Source of the DNA: Pyrus communis
Lineage: Eukaryota > Streptophyta > Magnoliopsida > Rosales > Rosaceae
Direction: 5' to 3'
DNA length: 64,000 nt
NCBI RefSeq assembly: GCF_963583255.1
Contig: NC_084803.1
Location: 5,328,121-5,392,120 of the forward strand
Below, in pieces: positions 12,601 to 23,582 of this stretch. The position numbers and the translations under genes are program-made. The notes beneath the pieces are model-generated. The model saw nothing but the letters and a program-made list of their open reading frames with translations, had not been told where the DNA came from and ran no database searches. How positions within the stretch are numbered: the first letter of the stretch is position 1; every line of letters begins with the position of its first letter.

Positions 12601-13092
12601 TAGTTTAAGTTTATGTAGTTTGAAGGAAGTTCTCGAGTGATGATTTCGTCGTATCTCTGTTTCTAATTGTCTATTATTTTTCTTCTTATGATAGAAAGAT
12701 TTTATGGTGTTCAGAAGTGATGTTTCAAAGTATTTTATACTCCTAAGATTTATAACCGCTTAAAATATTCGATACCTTGAAGCACTGTAATAAAATTGCC
12801 TTATGGCATTCATAAGATAATGTTAATAACAAGAATGAAGAAGTCAGTAGGTATTAGTTATTACATCATTCGATAATGCCTTAAATTCCACGAAACAGGG
12901 TTAGGAAAAACATGGTTGAATTTAAAATATATTATCTTCTGAAATTCAGAACTAAAAAATGTCAGCTATACAAAAAGGGCAAAAATAAACAACTGTTACT
13001 GCCGCACAGACCACATTCATACCAAAAATACCAAAATACAAGAAAATTAAAATAAAAAAAAACATTAATAATGGAAAAATTCATGAAAAAAT

Positions 13093-13673
13093 TCAAGGAT
13101 TGTAGAGCAAATTCCCACACTTGCATTTCCAACTCATTGGCTTATAATTTGTAATGTCATCTCCTCTGGAGTAAGCTACGTTATTTGGGGCAGTTTTGGA
13201 AAAAGAAACAGAGGAGCTGCTTCCATGGCTTCTGATTTCATTAACTTGAGGAGTAACTGGAACCTGAACCGCCACGCAACGCCCGCAAGCGCTGCACCTC
13301 CGCTCGCAGCTCGGCCGCACTGACCCTATTTGACGAGCGCTGACCGCCACCCCTGCTTTATTCTCCTGAAGAACTCTTGCCGGAGCAAACTCACTTGGTT
13401 TGCTGGAAATTGGTCTACCACCTGAGAAACGGAAAGTCAAAAAACCCAAAAATTAACTTACAAATTAAACAGAACCAATGTGTGTTTGCTTCTTGTTTCG
13501 AAGAAGTTGGTTTTTTCCTTAATATTTTCCCATAAATTTGAATAAAGGGATAGGATTTACTGACCTTCAGCCATGAAAATCAGATGGGTCGAGCTCGAAA
13601 CCAAGAACAGGAGGATGGAAATGTAAATATTTCTATTTCTGTGGCAAAAGATGCAATTTTGAGAGCCGCCCAT
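13093..13673 (-). CDS. EPFL2: EPIDERMAL PATTERNING FACTOR-like secreted peptide (EPFL2 type)
   Basis: Two exons (13673-13565 and 13421-13093) join to a 145-residue precursor. The start ATG at 13673 opens a short polar stretch, then a hydrophobic signal peptide (IYISILLFLVSSSTHLIF) ending near MAEG. The mature C-terminal domain runs from about RQIGSVRPSCERRC to the stop and carries six cysteines in the family arrangement: CERRCSACGRC, a long loop with YSRGDD, then the closing KPMSWKCKCGN. EPF/EPFL peptides are cleaved, secreted ligands of ERECTA-family receptor kinases, with TMM or SERK co-receptors. EPFL2 acts in leaf-margin teeth, ovule spacing and the shoot apex boundary. Assignment to EPFL2 rests on the long loop with RGDD and the NYKPMSWKCKCG ending, from memory. 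It stands alone in a gene-poor stretch. Confidence 0.85.
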
Positions 13674-13900
13674 TTCTCAGAAGACGATGGAAATTATGAT
13701 TATATGAACAAGCTTGACAGAAACAAGATCAGTTTATTTTTGCAGGGTGTGAAGGTTTCAGAATGTGAAAAGTAAAAAACCTTGATGGGAGGAGACAAGT
13801 GGGATACAATTAAAATATGAAAAAGTAGACAGAGAGCAGTTTCAGAAATTGAATGCCAGCTCCATCAGTCAGAACGATGACTCTGAAGATATATCTATAC

Positions 13901-13943
13901 ATGTATGTGTATGTGTGTGTGTATATATATGTATGTATGTATA
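13901..13943. repeat. (TG)n/(TATG)n microsatellite
   Basis: Alternating TG, TA and TATG units run for about 43 bp, some 230 bp upstream of the EPFL2-like start codon. The tract could be length-polymorphic. Confidence 0.8.
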
Positions 13944-15003
13944 CGGTGGTAACGTGGAGGGCAGAGGAGCACAACGGCGAGATCAAAGCGAGAAGGGAAG
14001 GACCTCTGCCGCGACCTCGAGTGGTGGGCCTCCGAAAGACCAGGCAATTCGTACAACTTATGAATTATGATTCGAAAGCAAAACAGACACTTTATGAGCT
14101 TTGCATGCAGAAAAGAAAAAAAAAGGACCACGGAGTGCGAGGCCACTGTGTTCTGTATAAATAGCACCAAGATAGGGCCACATGAAAGATACTCATGTGT
14201 ATGTATTTTGCGTCATTTTCGAGTTTAACTAATCGTCCGGTAATTTATTCGAGTTTTCTCTTTCTTCTTTGTAAGTTTCGTTATGTTGGCACTTCAACTA
14301 ATGTGATATTTTAATCTAATTTAGTGCACATCTTGTCGTAATCTAATTTGATTATAAAAAAAACGAGAACTAAATTGAAGCTCTTTATTAGTTGGGTTCG
14401 GTTTGGTTTAAAGTAGAACTGATCTATGAAACCAAACTAATCCGAACCTAAACTATTCTACTTTGGTTCGACTGGTTCCATTCAGTTTTAGATCTTAGCC
14501 ATTTTAAAGCAATAATTAAGAATCACATTGGTCCAGACCGTTTCAGTTCAACTTTTAAATCAAAGTTGACTCTTTCGAACACGGTTTATTCTTTCCAATT
14601 TATCATTGCAAAGGTCTTTTGCCCACCCCTAAAAAACTCGATTTGGAATGAACTTTGCGTCGTTTGACTAACATCTATAACGAATGAATTTATAAGGCTG
14701 GAAATCGAAAATCTAACAAAGACGAAATCGAAAATCTAAGTAACGTACGAGGACTACTAGTGCAATATAGCACATTGTTGATAATTTATATAAGGGTATT
14801 AATCACTTGGTTTTTTGTTTGTTTTAGGGATTGTGAGAGTCTGGGGTGCTCCATTTTAACATGCAAGAGCGCTTTGTTTGTTTCTTATTTCTTCAAAACA
14901 GTACATGCATGGACGTCGGATTCCATGGATATCCCTAGAAAGATATTATTCATGGATATCCCCAGAAAGCTACCATTCATGGGTGTGCATAGAGGAAAAT
15001 GGA

Positions 15004-15242
15004 TTTTGGGGATGGAGGCAGATTCTCTGCCCTCTTGCTTCCCGTGCCCTCCCATGCCTTTCTGTTTGTGTGGTCACGGTTAAATCATGTCAATATTTTA
15101 TATTACTATTCTCTTTTGTTTTATTATCTCTATAAAAAAAACAATATAAAATGTTGACGTGGCTTAACCGTGACCACACAAAACAGGAGGACACCGGAGG
15201 GCACGGAAAGTGGGAGGATAGAGAATCTGCCTTTTTTGGGGA
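15004..15242. mobile_element. Mutator-like MITE with about 88-bp terminal inverted repeats
   Basis: The left arm from 15017 (GGCAGATTCTCTGCCCTC) and the right arm ending at 15231, read in reverse (GGCAGATTCTCTATCCTC), stay paired for about 88 bp. The pairing includes TGTGTGGTCACGGTTAA in both. The flanks share the 9-bp word TTTTGGGGA (15004-15012 and 15234-15242), which fits the target duplication of Mutator-like elements. The element is about 221 bp and non-coding. The outermost 2-4 bases of the two ends do not match, so the exact boundary is uncertain. Confidence 0.7.
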
Positions 15243-16120
15243 CACTCGTCCTTGATCGAATCTAAGCCGTTGGATTGGGATTGGACTTGTACCTCGTGCG
15301 CAATGAGATTAGTTATTCATAAGTTCCCAAGCAACCGTGTATGGAAAAGAAGCCTGCGTCGTCAAATCAGACGATTGCTTGCTTTTAGCCAAAAATCTGA
15401 GGGACACGAGCTGGAGTTGGAAAACTCTGATTCGGATCGGACCCTTAAATTTTGACAAGAACTGGGGGATCCATACGTAAAAGTAAAACACCTTCAAAAG
15501 CTGTCATCTTTCGGGACTATCAATCAATGCATATTTTGCATTTCCACGTTTCCACCACATTTTTTGTATTTCATTTGCTTTATTTCACATCATGCATGAA
15601 ATCAACTCGTATGAGAATGATGGGATTCATAGTAAGGTTAGATGGCGTCTGGTTTGATTCGATTTTACTATAAGTCGTAGCCAAAACAGTTAACCGTTAA
15701 ATGATGTGTTTTGATTCATTTGGGGCAAATAGTAGGAGAAAATCAAGCTAAGTAGTTTGGTTCAAGTGGCTTGATGGTTTCGAGTGTTGAGCTTAGTTAC
15801 AATATAGCACGTTTAAGTGCTAAATTAAATAGGATACTTTATATGTTATACAACAACAATTTGAGAAATATGTTTATCGCATGCTGATTATTTCACTTCA
15901 TGCACACTTCTATCTTTTTTTACCTACTGAATTTGAACAAATGAAAGGAAAATTAAGGTTCAAAAATAATAGAAGTGTGCAGAAGGTAAAAAATGTGTAG
16001 TATTAATAAAGATATTGTTTGACCGTGCATGGTATTGTTTTCAAAGCATAACTTGCATGCACGTGCCTGGTTTCACAACCCTTTATTTTAAGATTCTTGA
16101 TCTGTCCTTTAAGAGCAATG

Positions 16121-16267
16121 AGGTGACTAAATTTATAAACAAAATTTTGTAAACTAAATGATAAGGAAGTTAATGATATTACTCCAGCATTGGCAAACGT
16201 GCTCATTTTTTTTTGTTAGTGACTCATCATTTGGTTTACAAATTTTGTCTATAAAATTTAGTCTTCC
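16121..16267. repeat. Imperfect inverted repeat, probable MITE core
   Basis: The arm at 16121-16166 (containing ACAAAATTTTGTAAACTAAA) pairs with 16223-16267 (GGTTTACAAATTTTGTCTAT) around a 56-bp spacer. A fold-back of this length in non-coding DNA is typical of a small MITE or its core. I could not identify a target duplication. Confidence 0.5.
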
Positions 16268-17368
16268 TAGCATTATCCATTCATTAATATAATTTGACAC
16301 ATTAAACAGTGACTGTGTACAAATTTATTAATATGAGCCATCCTTGTTTTAACCATTTTTTAATTCAATTTATCTTCAATCTAATTCCTCTTATTTTAAT
16401 TATTGTTACGTAAACGAGCCATTAATGTATATCCAATACAATGAGGCCTCACCTAAAATTTGTGTTGCGTATCTCTCCATAACAATAACATGCAAGAATA
16501 CATTGAATAGTAACAAACTTTTAGTCACAGGTCAAGTCAAAAAGAAATTGTGGCAAATGCTCAAAAACTTGTGACCCAGTGAAAATTGGCAGCTTCCACA
16601 ATCCAAAAGCATTTGAGAATTGAGAGTCTTTGCGTGTTGAGTGGGTGACCATATTGATTCACTTCTTCTGATAGCATAATTTGTATATCATCTGTACGAC
16701 GCCACAGACAATAATAGTGATCCCGATTTATATAAGTTATTTTTCGTTCTCTGTCTGCACAGAAACTCTTACTCTCCTCTCATCTCGTGCATACTTCGAA
16801 TTTATTATGAATATATGTTGCAGCCTAGCTAGTTCGTTTAAAACTCCAAACAAATCTCAGATCTCTGAATTGCATCAAACATAGATGTTGATCGCATGCA
16901 TTACGTTACTTTCCAATGACATTACAAGAATTTTAATCTTATACCTCCCGTTGATCACGGTAGAGTTATTAATCACAGCAAGTTGGGAAAGGGTGTTTAA
17001 TCCGTTGCAGTCCAAAAGAAAATTACTATTATTCTACTTAATTGTCTACAACTATTTATCTTAGTGAAAAACGCTTCAAAGCTCAAACTACAAAAAATCA
17101 ATCATTTGTCAACTGTTAATATTGGATGCAATAATAGTCAACTACCTTACCATTTGAGTTTGAAAGAATTTTGTTTTCGTTCTCCAAAACTGTTATTTTG
17201 ACTATGAAAAAGAAGTTTCGAGGAACTTTTTCCTTCTCTTTTCGGTCACAAGGAATTATTCATGAAACATATATGATAAAAGAAATATGTTATATGTATT
17301 CATCATCAACACTTTATAATGCAAATCCATACATTTGAAGGAACGTAACACAAATTGAAGGAATGTTA

Positions 17369-18779
17369 TTAACAAGTGAAAAGAAAGTGCCAACTACAAT
17401 CCACCAGACTTGTTGGTTTGCTTGTTCCTGCTACTTGGTAAGAACAAGCATTGGATTGGTCAAGTAACAGAAGGCTCTCTACAAAAGAATCCATGGACTC
17501 GTAATTCCGTCCCTCTCCAACTCCAGAATACCTAACTTGTTTGGTCTTAAAATCCACCATTACAAGTCTGATATCTTTTGTGCTTTTGAACACTTGTTCG
17601 CCGTTACTTATAAAACCAACATGGTAGACTGAAGAGACTGGCTTCGAGAGCGTCACGCTGTATGATTCAGTCCACGATTTCACCGCACCATACTGTTGCA
17701 TCACCCATAACTTAAGATAACAATGAGTAATTACTCTTGATCTTGAGTAACGGCGCTGGAAAATCTTGATCAAGGCGAGGGAATCCTCGTGTACCGAAAG
17801 AACAAGCCTGTCTGTCGTTTTTCTCAAAGGTTTCGGTAACTCGATCTGGCTGAACGATTCAGTGGCCATATCAAACGACACAATGCCAAGTTCTTTGTAG
17901 TTTAGATTGCGGCATAGAAACCATTGCACGGCACCATTCAAAACAGACTTACGATGCACCGTTATATGCAGAAGATCGGAACCAGGAATAGAAACAGTAG
18001 GAGGAGAAGGACTAAGAGTCTTCCAGGAGCCCCTGGCTAAGGAGTAAACCTGGACGGCAAATGGGGTGTCCACGGCAGGACCAGTAGAAAGTTGGTGACT
18101 GAAAATTGTCAAAACTTTATAGTCATTGGTGCACGAATCGTAGCCAAACGCGTAAGTGGGTCTTATCCAATCATGCGTTGCAAGTCTCCACCAGATTGTA
18201 ACCGAAACTTGAAGGAGTAATTTTTGAGTAAGTCGATTGGTAAGCCAGGGGAGTTATAATCTTGGAATTGGTTTCATTAATGTTGAAGGAAGAAGCAGAC
18301 GCAGAAGCAGGTGCAGGTTTATCCCGGTACAACAAATAATCACCGATGGACCTTCTTATTAGATGGAGACGACCGACCTCATTATCGTCAGCCTTTTGAT
18401 TTTGGTTGCAGCGAAGATGGTCGGCGATGGAGGGGCTTTGGATGAGATATCTCCATGACTTGCATACCACGCCACGCTTGATTAAAGATTTGACGGACGG
18501 TAACCACAACAGGATATTGCGTACGATTTCTTCAGGTAGATGTTGAAAGGCGTCGTCAGTGGTGGTGGTGGTGGTGATCCTGCGGTTCTCCTGGGTTTTA
18601 GAGGACCGATTATGATGATGACGACGACCATGATGGCTATGATGATGATGAGGAGGACGAGGAGCACTTGGAGCCTCCTCTACCGAGGAAGAGGACGACA
18701 ACTTACTCTTTTTCAAGGGTGGTGGTGGCGGTGGCAGCGAATTGTTGTTGGTGGCGCTTTGAAGAGGAGAGATGGCCAT
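17369..18779 (-). pseudogene. F-box protein gene broken by frameshift and internal deletion
   Basis: The frame opens at the ATG at 18779 (MAISPLQSATNNN). It runs through a Pro/Ser/His-rich leader and an F-box (about LPEEIVRNILLWLPSVKSLI, then KRGVVCKSWRYLIQSP), and stops at TGA 18173-18171 after NLVETCNA. The F-box-associated part continues in another frame from about 18169 (WIRPTYAFGYDSCTNDYKV) to the stop at 17369. In this family the text between these points normally reads like CNGLVCL...LWNPSIR; here about 25-35 residues are missing at the junction. The break is thus a deletion that also shifted the frame. F-box proteins are substrate adaptors of SCF ubiquitin ligases. A truncated 203-residue F-box-only protein could still be made. 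A tiny intron is unlikely because no GT-AG pair restores the missing motif. Assembly error is the alternative. Confidence 0.7.
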
Positions 18780-18834
18780 GTTTGTATGCTTGTCTGGTTT
18801 TGCTAGAATTGAGAGTTGTCGAATGGTATCCCTA

Positions 18835-18931
18835 TTCATATATACACATATAATACATACATACATATACACATATACACATATACATATATATATGTAT
18901 GTATGTATGTATGTATTATATGTGTATATTC
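18835..18931. repeat. Near-perfect palindrome built from TATG/CATA repeats
   Basis: The left arm (around TATACACATATAATACATAC, 18841-18860) and the right arm (around GTATTATATGTGTATA, 18913-18928) are reverse complements, with CACATATACACATATACATA between them. The structure lies 60-150 bp upstream of the F-box ATG and could form a long hairpin. Such sites are prone to replication slippage. Confidence 0.7.
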
Positions 18932-19587
18932 CCAGTCCGAAAAGGAAACAAACTTACAGAGTTGACTAGGAGAATCCTAAACCAAAACAATGTATTTAAA
19001 TTTATACTGTAGGATTTCGGATTTCCTACGTGCGGTGCACGCATGCAACAAACATATGGAAACGAAACTACTAGACTTAATTTGGACAACCCTAGCAGGA
19101 AGAACAAAAAACTGATTCTGGCTACTTTTACTGATGTACAAAATGACCAACTAAATCTCATCTCTCTCTCAATTACAACATACTTATGAACAGCTTCGTA
19201 CTCATTTCCCATCAACTAAACACTAACCGATGACATCATAGCACTTAATTTGTTCTCATTTCTGATAAATTAGAAGCACTTGAGTTCTATGAATGATGTT
19301 AATACAAGAAGATAGCTCGTAATGTCACATCCACATCGATCTTACCACCTGCCTCAGGAAGTTCACATTGCCTCTCTCCCTTTCCAGCCGCCTTTATGCA
19401 TACTCCGTTGATGTCCAGATCCCGAGGCTTCAATTCCAAGTCTGAGATAAGATACCTATGGCTTGAAATCTTCACAACACACGCTCAAAGCACGGCCCAG
19501 AATCTTGATCCTTCACTTCTCTCTTCCGAAGCCAACGTTGCCGTAGGGCATGCAATTCCGCTGGCTTTGGGTTTGAGTTGAAAACAA

Positions 19588-20317
19588 ATTGGTGTTGTGC
19601 GGAAGCTTCAAATATGAAACCAAAGCTAATACGGTAAAATATGACAAGACAAATAATCCAAAATAGACACAAGGATTTATACTGGTTCGGCGTAAGCCTA
19701 CATCCAGTTTCGAGACGGCGAGGAAATTCCACTAATATCAAAAAGAGATTACAAATAGAGTTTTAACTCTCAAACCCAAATCCCACATACAACCAATAGC
19801 TCTCACTCAAACTAAGAAACAAATGGAGAAGAAGAAACACATATCAAAATCCTTCTCTCCCAAAAGCTACACAAGTAGCACCAACATCTTTGATTGAGTG
19901 ATTACTAACAAAATGGGATTATTACAAATGATGTGAAGGAGCAGCTCATATTCAAATGGGAGAGCCGAATGCTCTCCCTGGTTTCTCTCATCTGCCGCTC
20001 CCCCCACATCCGAAAACAATGAGCTCTTCTCCCTATATACCAAAAAGAAAAGGCTCTCTTTCTTTTCTTTCTCCTAAAGCACAAGCACTTGTCAAGTTGC
20101 AAAAGAAAAAGCCGAAACATCCAATTCCATTTGCCTTTCAACAAAGGCTAAAACTCACGGGTGTTGATGACAACAAACACAATAATGAAAGGTGTTGTTG
20201 CTTTTCACTTTTCTCCCCAAAACAAGGAATGATGTCCACCTTTTTTCTTTTCCTTTGTTTACTAACCGAGAGTGGATGCCAAGTTGGCCATTAATTTGGC
20301 CACTATTCAACAATTGG
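19588..20317 (+). mobile_element. Solo LTR (720 bp) inserted in the lipase 3' UTR
   Basis: The 5-bp direct repeat ATTGG occurs at 19588-19592 and 20313-20317. It exactly flanks a segment that begins TGTTGTGCGGAAGC (19593) and ends ATTCAACA (20312), so the ends are the inverted TGTTG...CAACA expected of an LTR. The interior has ACTGGTTCGGCGTAAGCCTA, a word I associate with plant LTR/TRIM elements, in plus orientation. No internal retroelement domain, primer-binding site or second LTR is nearby, so this is a solo LTR left by recombination. It sits 7 bp past the stop codon of the minus-strand lipase gene and in antisense orientation to it. Confidence 0.75.
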
Positions 20318-20323
20318 CACATT

Positions 20324-23300
20324 TCACACAAGAAAATTGTCGACCATGTGTTGGATCACATCAGCCCCATCAGAGTATAGACAATCGTTTTGCACCTGTC
20401 CCACAAAAACACAATAAAAACCTTAATGCATGTCACATCGAGCTGCTTCTTTAATTACGTAGCTTCGAGGATGGAACAGCATGCATTGTGAAACGAATAA
20501 GAAAAAGAAGGACAATGGTTAATTTCTGTAGGCATTTGATTAATCTTTCCAGCTACATTACAAGAATTTTTTGTTAAACACAACGAATTTCAAGGAAAAA
20601 CATCGACTTGCCTGAATGGTACCGTGCGCAAGGTATCTTTGTTTACTTCCTCTGAAGTTCACATCCACCCGTTCCCAGCTCATTTTGGTCAAGTTTCTGA
20701 TCATTTCCTCTGTAATCGTGTCATGAAGTTAGTGAATAAATTGCCAAGGAGCTAAGAATTACGAGCTCATAAAATGGCAATCATGGGGTCGAATAAAAAA
20801 AATGAGTTATCAGATGAATGTGACAACTACAGATAGAAAATACCAACTAGTTCTATTCAAAACAAAACCATCCATATTGGATGCCTCCCACAACAGACAC
20901 TTTTTCTCCCTCCAACCTTATAATTACTACTATTATCGTCAATTTATCATAGAACTACTAATCGGCTCACAAATATTAAAATTCAGAATTCCCAACGGTT
21001 TTCTTTCAATCTGTCTACAACTAGTGCATGTTCTATTCCTATATAATCCGTAGGGTCATGAAACTCTGAGTAAAAATTCCTTCATACTATAGCTGGAATA
21101 AGCTTCAGAGAGCAATGAACCACTGGGAATAAGTTTTTAGTCAATTAAGATACACAACTATCAAACCTTCGAAGTCAATTTTCTTGCGCCCACTGGCTAT
21201 GGCTTCCAACGGTAATTCTTCTCGAGGACTTGGACTTTGAATTGTCTCCACATTTATAATATGTGGATAGTTTTCTTCTCTAGATAAATGTTTAAGCTGG
21301 TAGAAAAGTTCATGTTAAGATTAACTCCAGATACAAACAAAGCACCCATGAGTAGCTTCAGAAATACCTTTGGCAGCTCGTTCTTACGCCGTAGAGATGA
21401 TGTACTCCATCCGACAAGGGCTATAAGAGTTGTTAAGTGCTTCGCATGAAAGATGGACATAGTAATAAACATATTCGCAAGTGTCAAATTCAAAGTTCGA
21501 CTAACTCAAACTTTTACATACATTCAAAGACCAGAACGCCAAATTATCTTATCCCACATGTCTGCTTCAACAATGAAGATTAATAAATAATAAAAGTACA
21601 AATGTAACACAAACACACAAATATGAAAAGGATACAGTCAAAACGAACATTTGCATAGGCAACACGGCGCTTGAAAGACTGCAGTGCAGATCTGCAGAGA
21701 CAAGAAGAGATATGATGGCAAGTTCTAGAATCATCAACGACAATAGCTGACCATATGTTACGCAAAAGAAGAAGATGTAATTCTCTATAAGGACTCACAT
21801 GAATTTAAGATCTTCTGAATCATTGACCATCTGAAGAAGAAGGGGAGGTTTTCCATCCTTCTTATCAGTTAAAAACAGATGTTTTCCACTTCTACCTAGA
21901 CACCATGAAGTACGAGCTGCTACTTTTTCAAGGGGTTTTACGCCACAAAACAGTGGAACCTGAAACATCAAACCAACACATAATCAAGAAGTACAGAAAA
22001 TGGAACCTAACTTGTAGGCAGATCAAGCAAACATTCGCTTGTACTAATTCTCTTCTCATAAAATAAAATTAAAAAGCTTCAAATTTTCATGTATTGTTTA
22101 GATATGACAATTCAATTAATTACGCCCTCCCGAAAGTCTTGGTTGTTTAGAAAAAATGACGCAAATTTGGGGTGGTGAACCCCAATTGTTATTCATCCTC
22201 TTATGTTGGTACTTGTGTGAATAAATGCCGGATTCTTCATTCAACGAAAACAAACTCTCATGATTTTACAATGAAATGGCATAAAAAAAGTAGTACTTTG
22301 ATGTCTAAATGGATGTTCTAATAAGCATACGATTATAAGTTCATAACGAACTTGATTCACCTGATTATGCCCTCTGGAACCAAGGTGCGGAGTGGCAGAC
22401 GTTATAAAATTCACAGGCTCCAGTCCAGCAATTTTGCCTTCGACTTTGTGTTCCAGCAAAGGATCCTCAACTCCATTTCTCCTATATTCTCCATTTTCTT
22501 GAGATAGTTCTTCAGTGATGTCTCGTTCATAAAGCCTTCCAATGGCATACCTTGCAATAAGCCCGCCTAACGAATGACCAACAAACGAGATCTTCTGAAC
22601 ACTAGGGTGACGTTTTATCACAGAAATAACCTGAAAATCAAAACGATTATGATACCAATCAACTCAAACAATGCTTTCATACACGAACCCAGCCAACGAA
22701 TACGAAATCAAAACCCATGATTCTAATTTAAATGGAAAATGATAAACAAGTAGGTTCCCAACTGAACAAATCGAAGAAAAGAACTAACCCACCTCTTCTG
22801 CTAATCTCTCTCCCATTACATCAACACCATCAAAGGTCAACATTGAGTAATTGCATTCACTACCTGCATTGCAAATTCATTTCATTACTTGGAAATTTAA
22901 TTGGTGCACTGCCCTCTAATTTCATGATTTACCAATAGACTACTTTGAAAATAATTGCTAAAGCAACCAACTTTTACAAGAAAAGGACTCACAGTGAGCA
23001 ATAACATCTTCCGGGTATCTCTTCAGAAACTGCTTCGCTGCATATTTCCAATTCTCAGCACTGCACCAAAAATGCACAAAATCAGCTCAACCCTCAACTA
23101 ACCCACATTCATTTTTTTTAATCTTTCGATATAAGCGATATTCTAAACTACTCTAATACACAAGAACGGAGATGAGAACTCGAGTGCAAGGCCCCTGGGC
23201 CCACCGCCCTCGCCAACTGGCCTAACCCACATACAAATTAATCAAACAGACTTAGAAAACAGAGGACAATTTCCACTGACCTGCCTATGAGACCGTTCAC

Positions 23301-23582
23301 CAAAATAATCAAATGGGTCGGGCTCATTTTTCCACCCGTTGCATCCTCCACCTCCATATCGAAACCCCCTTTCGTATCCCTTTCGGGTTTCGAGCTGAAG
23401 CACCGAAATTTCGGCATGTGAAAAAACGTTTCTTTTTTCCCGCTCGTCGTCATCGTCCCCTTACTTTTGCTCCTTTTCTTTTTCCCCGCGTTTTTCTTGC
23501 CGCCTCTGTGTTTGATCACCCTCGACGGCTCCTCCGTCAGTATGACCCCATCGCCCCCGATCTCCACCTCCACTGCCTCCAT
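20324..23582 (-). CDS. Putative serine esterase / lipase, DUF676 (ROG1-like) alpha/beta hydrolase
   Basis: Ten exons (23582-23281, 23060-22993, 22863-22793, 22630-22361, 21959-21799, 21691-21636, 21420-21368, 21296-21167, 20709-20612, 20395-20324) give 426 residues. The first in-frame ATG is at 23582; a longer frame upstream has no ATG. After a Lys-rich N-terminus (GGKKNAGKKKRSKSKG), THLIILVNGLIGS opens the hydrolase fold. The nucleophile elbow is GHSLGG (Ser about 167), followed by the ITSATPHLGSRG stretch and, near the end, INSDGADVI-like SDGADVIQHMVDNF, which fits the catalytic His region. Family members are putative lipases; Arabidopsis relatives such as At4g25770 and At5g51180 come to mind. 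The substrate is unknown. The last intron has a GC donor (CAG|GCAAGT at 20612/20611). A solo LTR abuts the stop codon. Confidence 0.85.

Larger units (their letters stand above)
10505..13092. other. Intergenic region between KH gene and EPFL2-like gene
   Basis: This 2.6 kb contains the KH-gene 3' end and the EPFL2-like 3' end (tail to tail). Positions 10740-10950 carry degenerate fold-back words (AAGCGTTTTTGGTGG and its complement), probably an old MITE. A CT-rich stretch lies at 11369-11398. A long-inverted-repeat element (11630-12077) and a tRNA-like SINE piece (12480-12600) are listed separately. I see no supported gene. Confidence 0.55.
13674..17368. other. Gene-poor intergenic region, 3.7 kb
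   Basis: This is the EPFL2-like promoter side followed by AT-rich DNA up to the 3' end of the broken F-box gene. It contains a TG/TATG microsatellite (13901-13943), an isolated TATAAATAG at about 14156 with no gene behind it, a Mutator-like MITE (15004-15242) and an inverted repeat (16121-16267). Open frames at 13849-14164, 14760-15135, 15252-15673 and 16681-16884 look random: no conserved motifs, no splice continuity, and several overlap repeats. Confidence 0.5.
18780..20323. other. Intergenic region between broken F-box gene and lipase 3' end
   Basis: This includes the F-box promoter side with a palindromic TA-rich microsatellite (18835-18931), then unassigned DNA to 19587. From 19588 to 20317 it is a solo LTR (listed separately). 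The DNA to the left of the LTR was presumably once the continuing 3' UTR of the lipase gene on the minus strand. I see no gene here. Confidence 0.5.

Noticed and set aside
14156..14164. TATAAATAG resembling a TATA box
   Set aside because: No coding region or conserved transcript signal follows within 1.5 kb.
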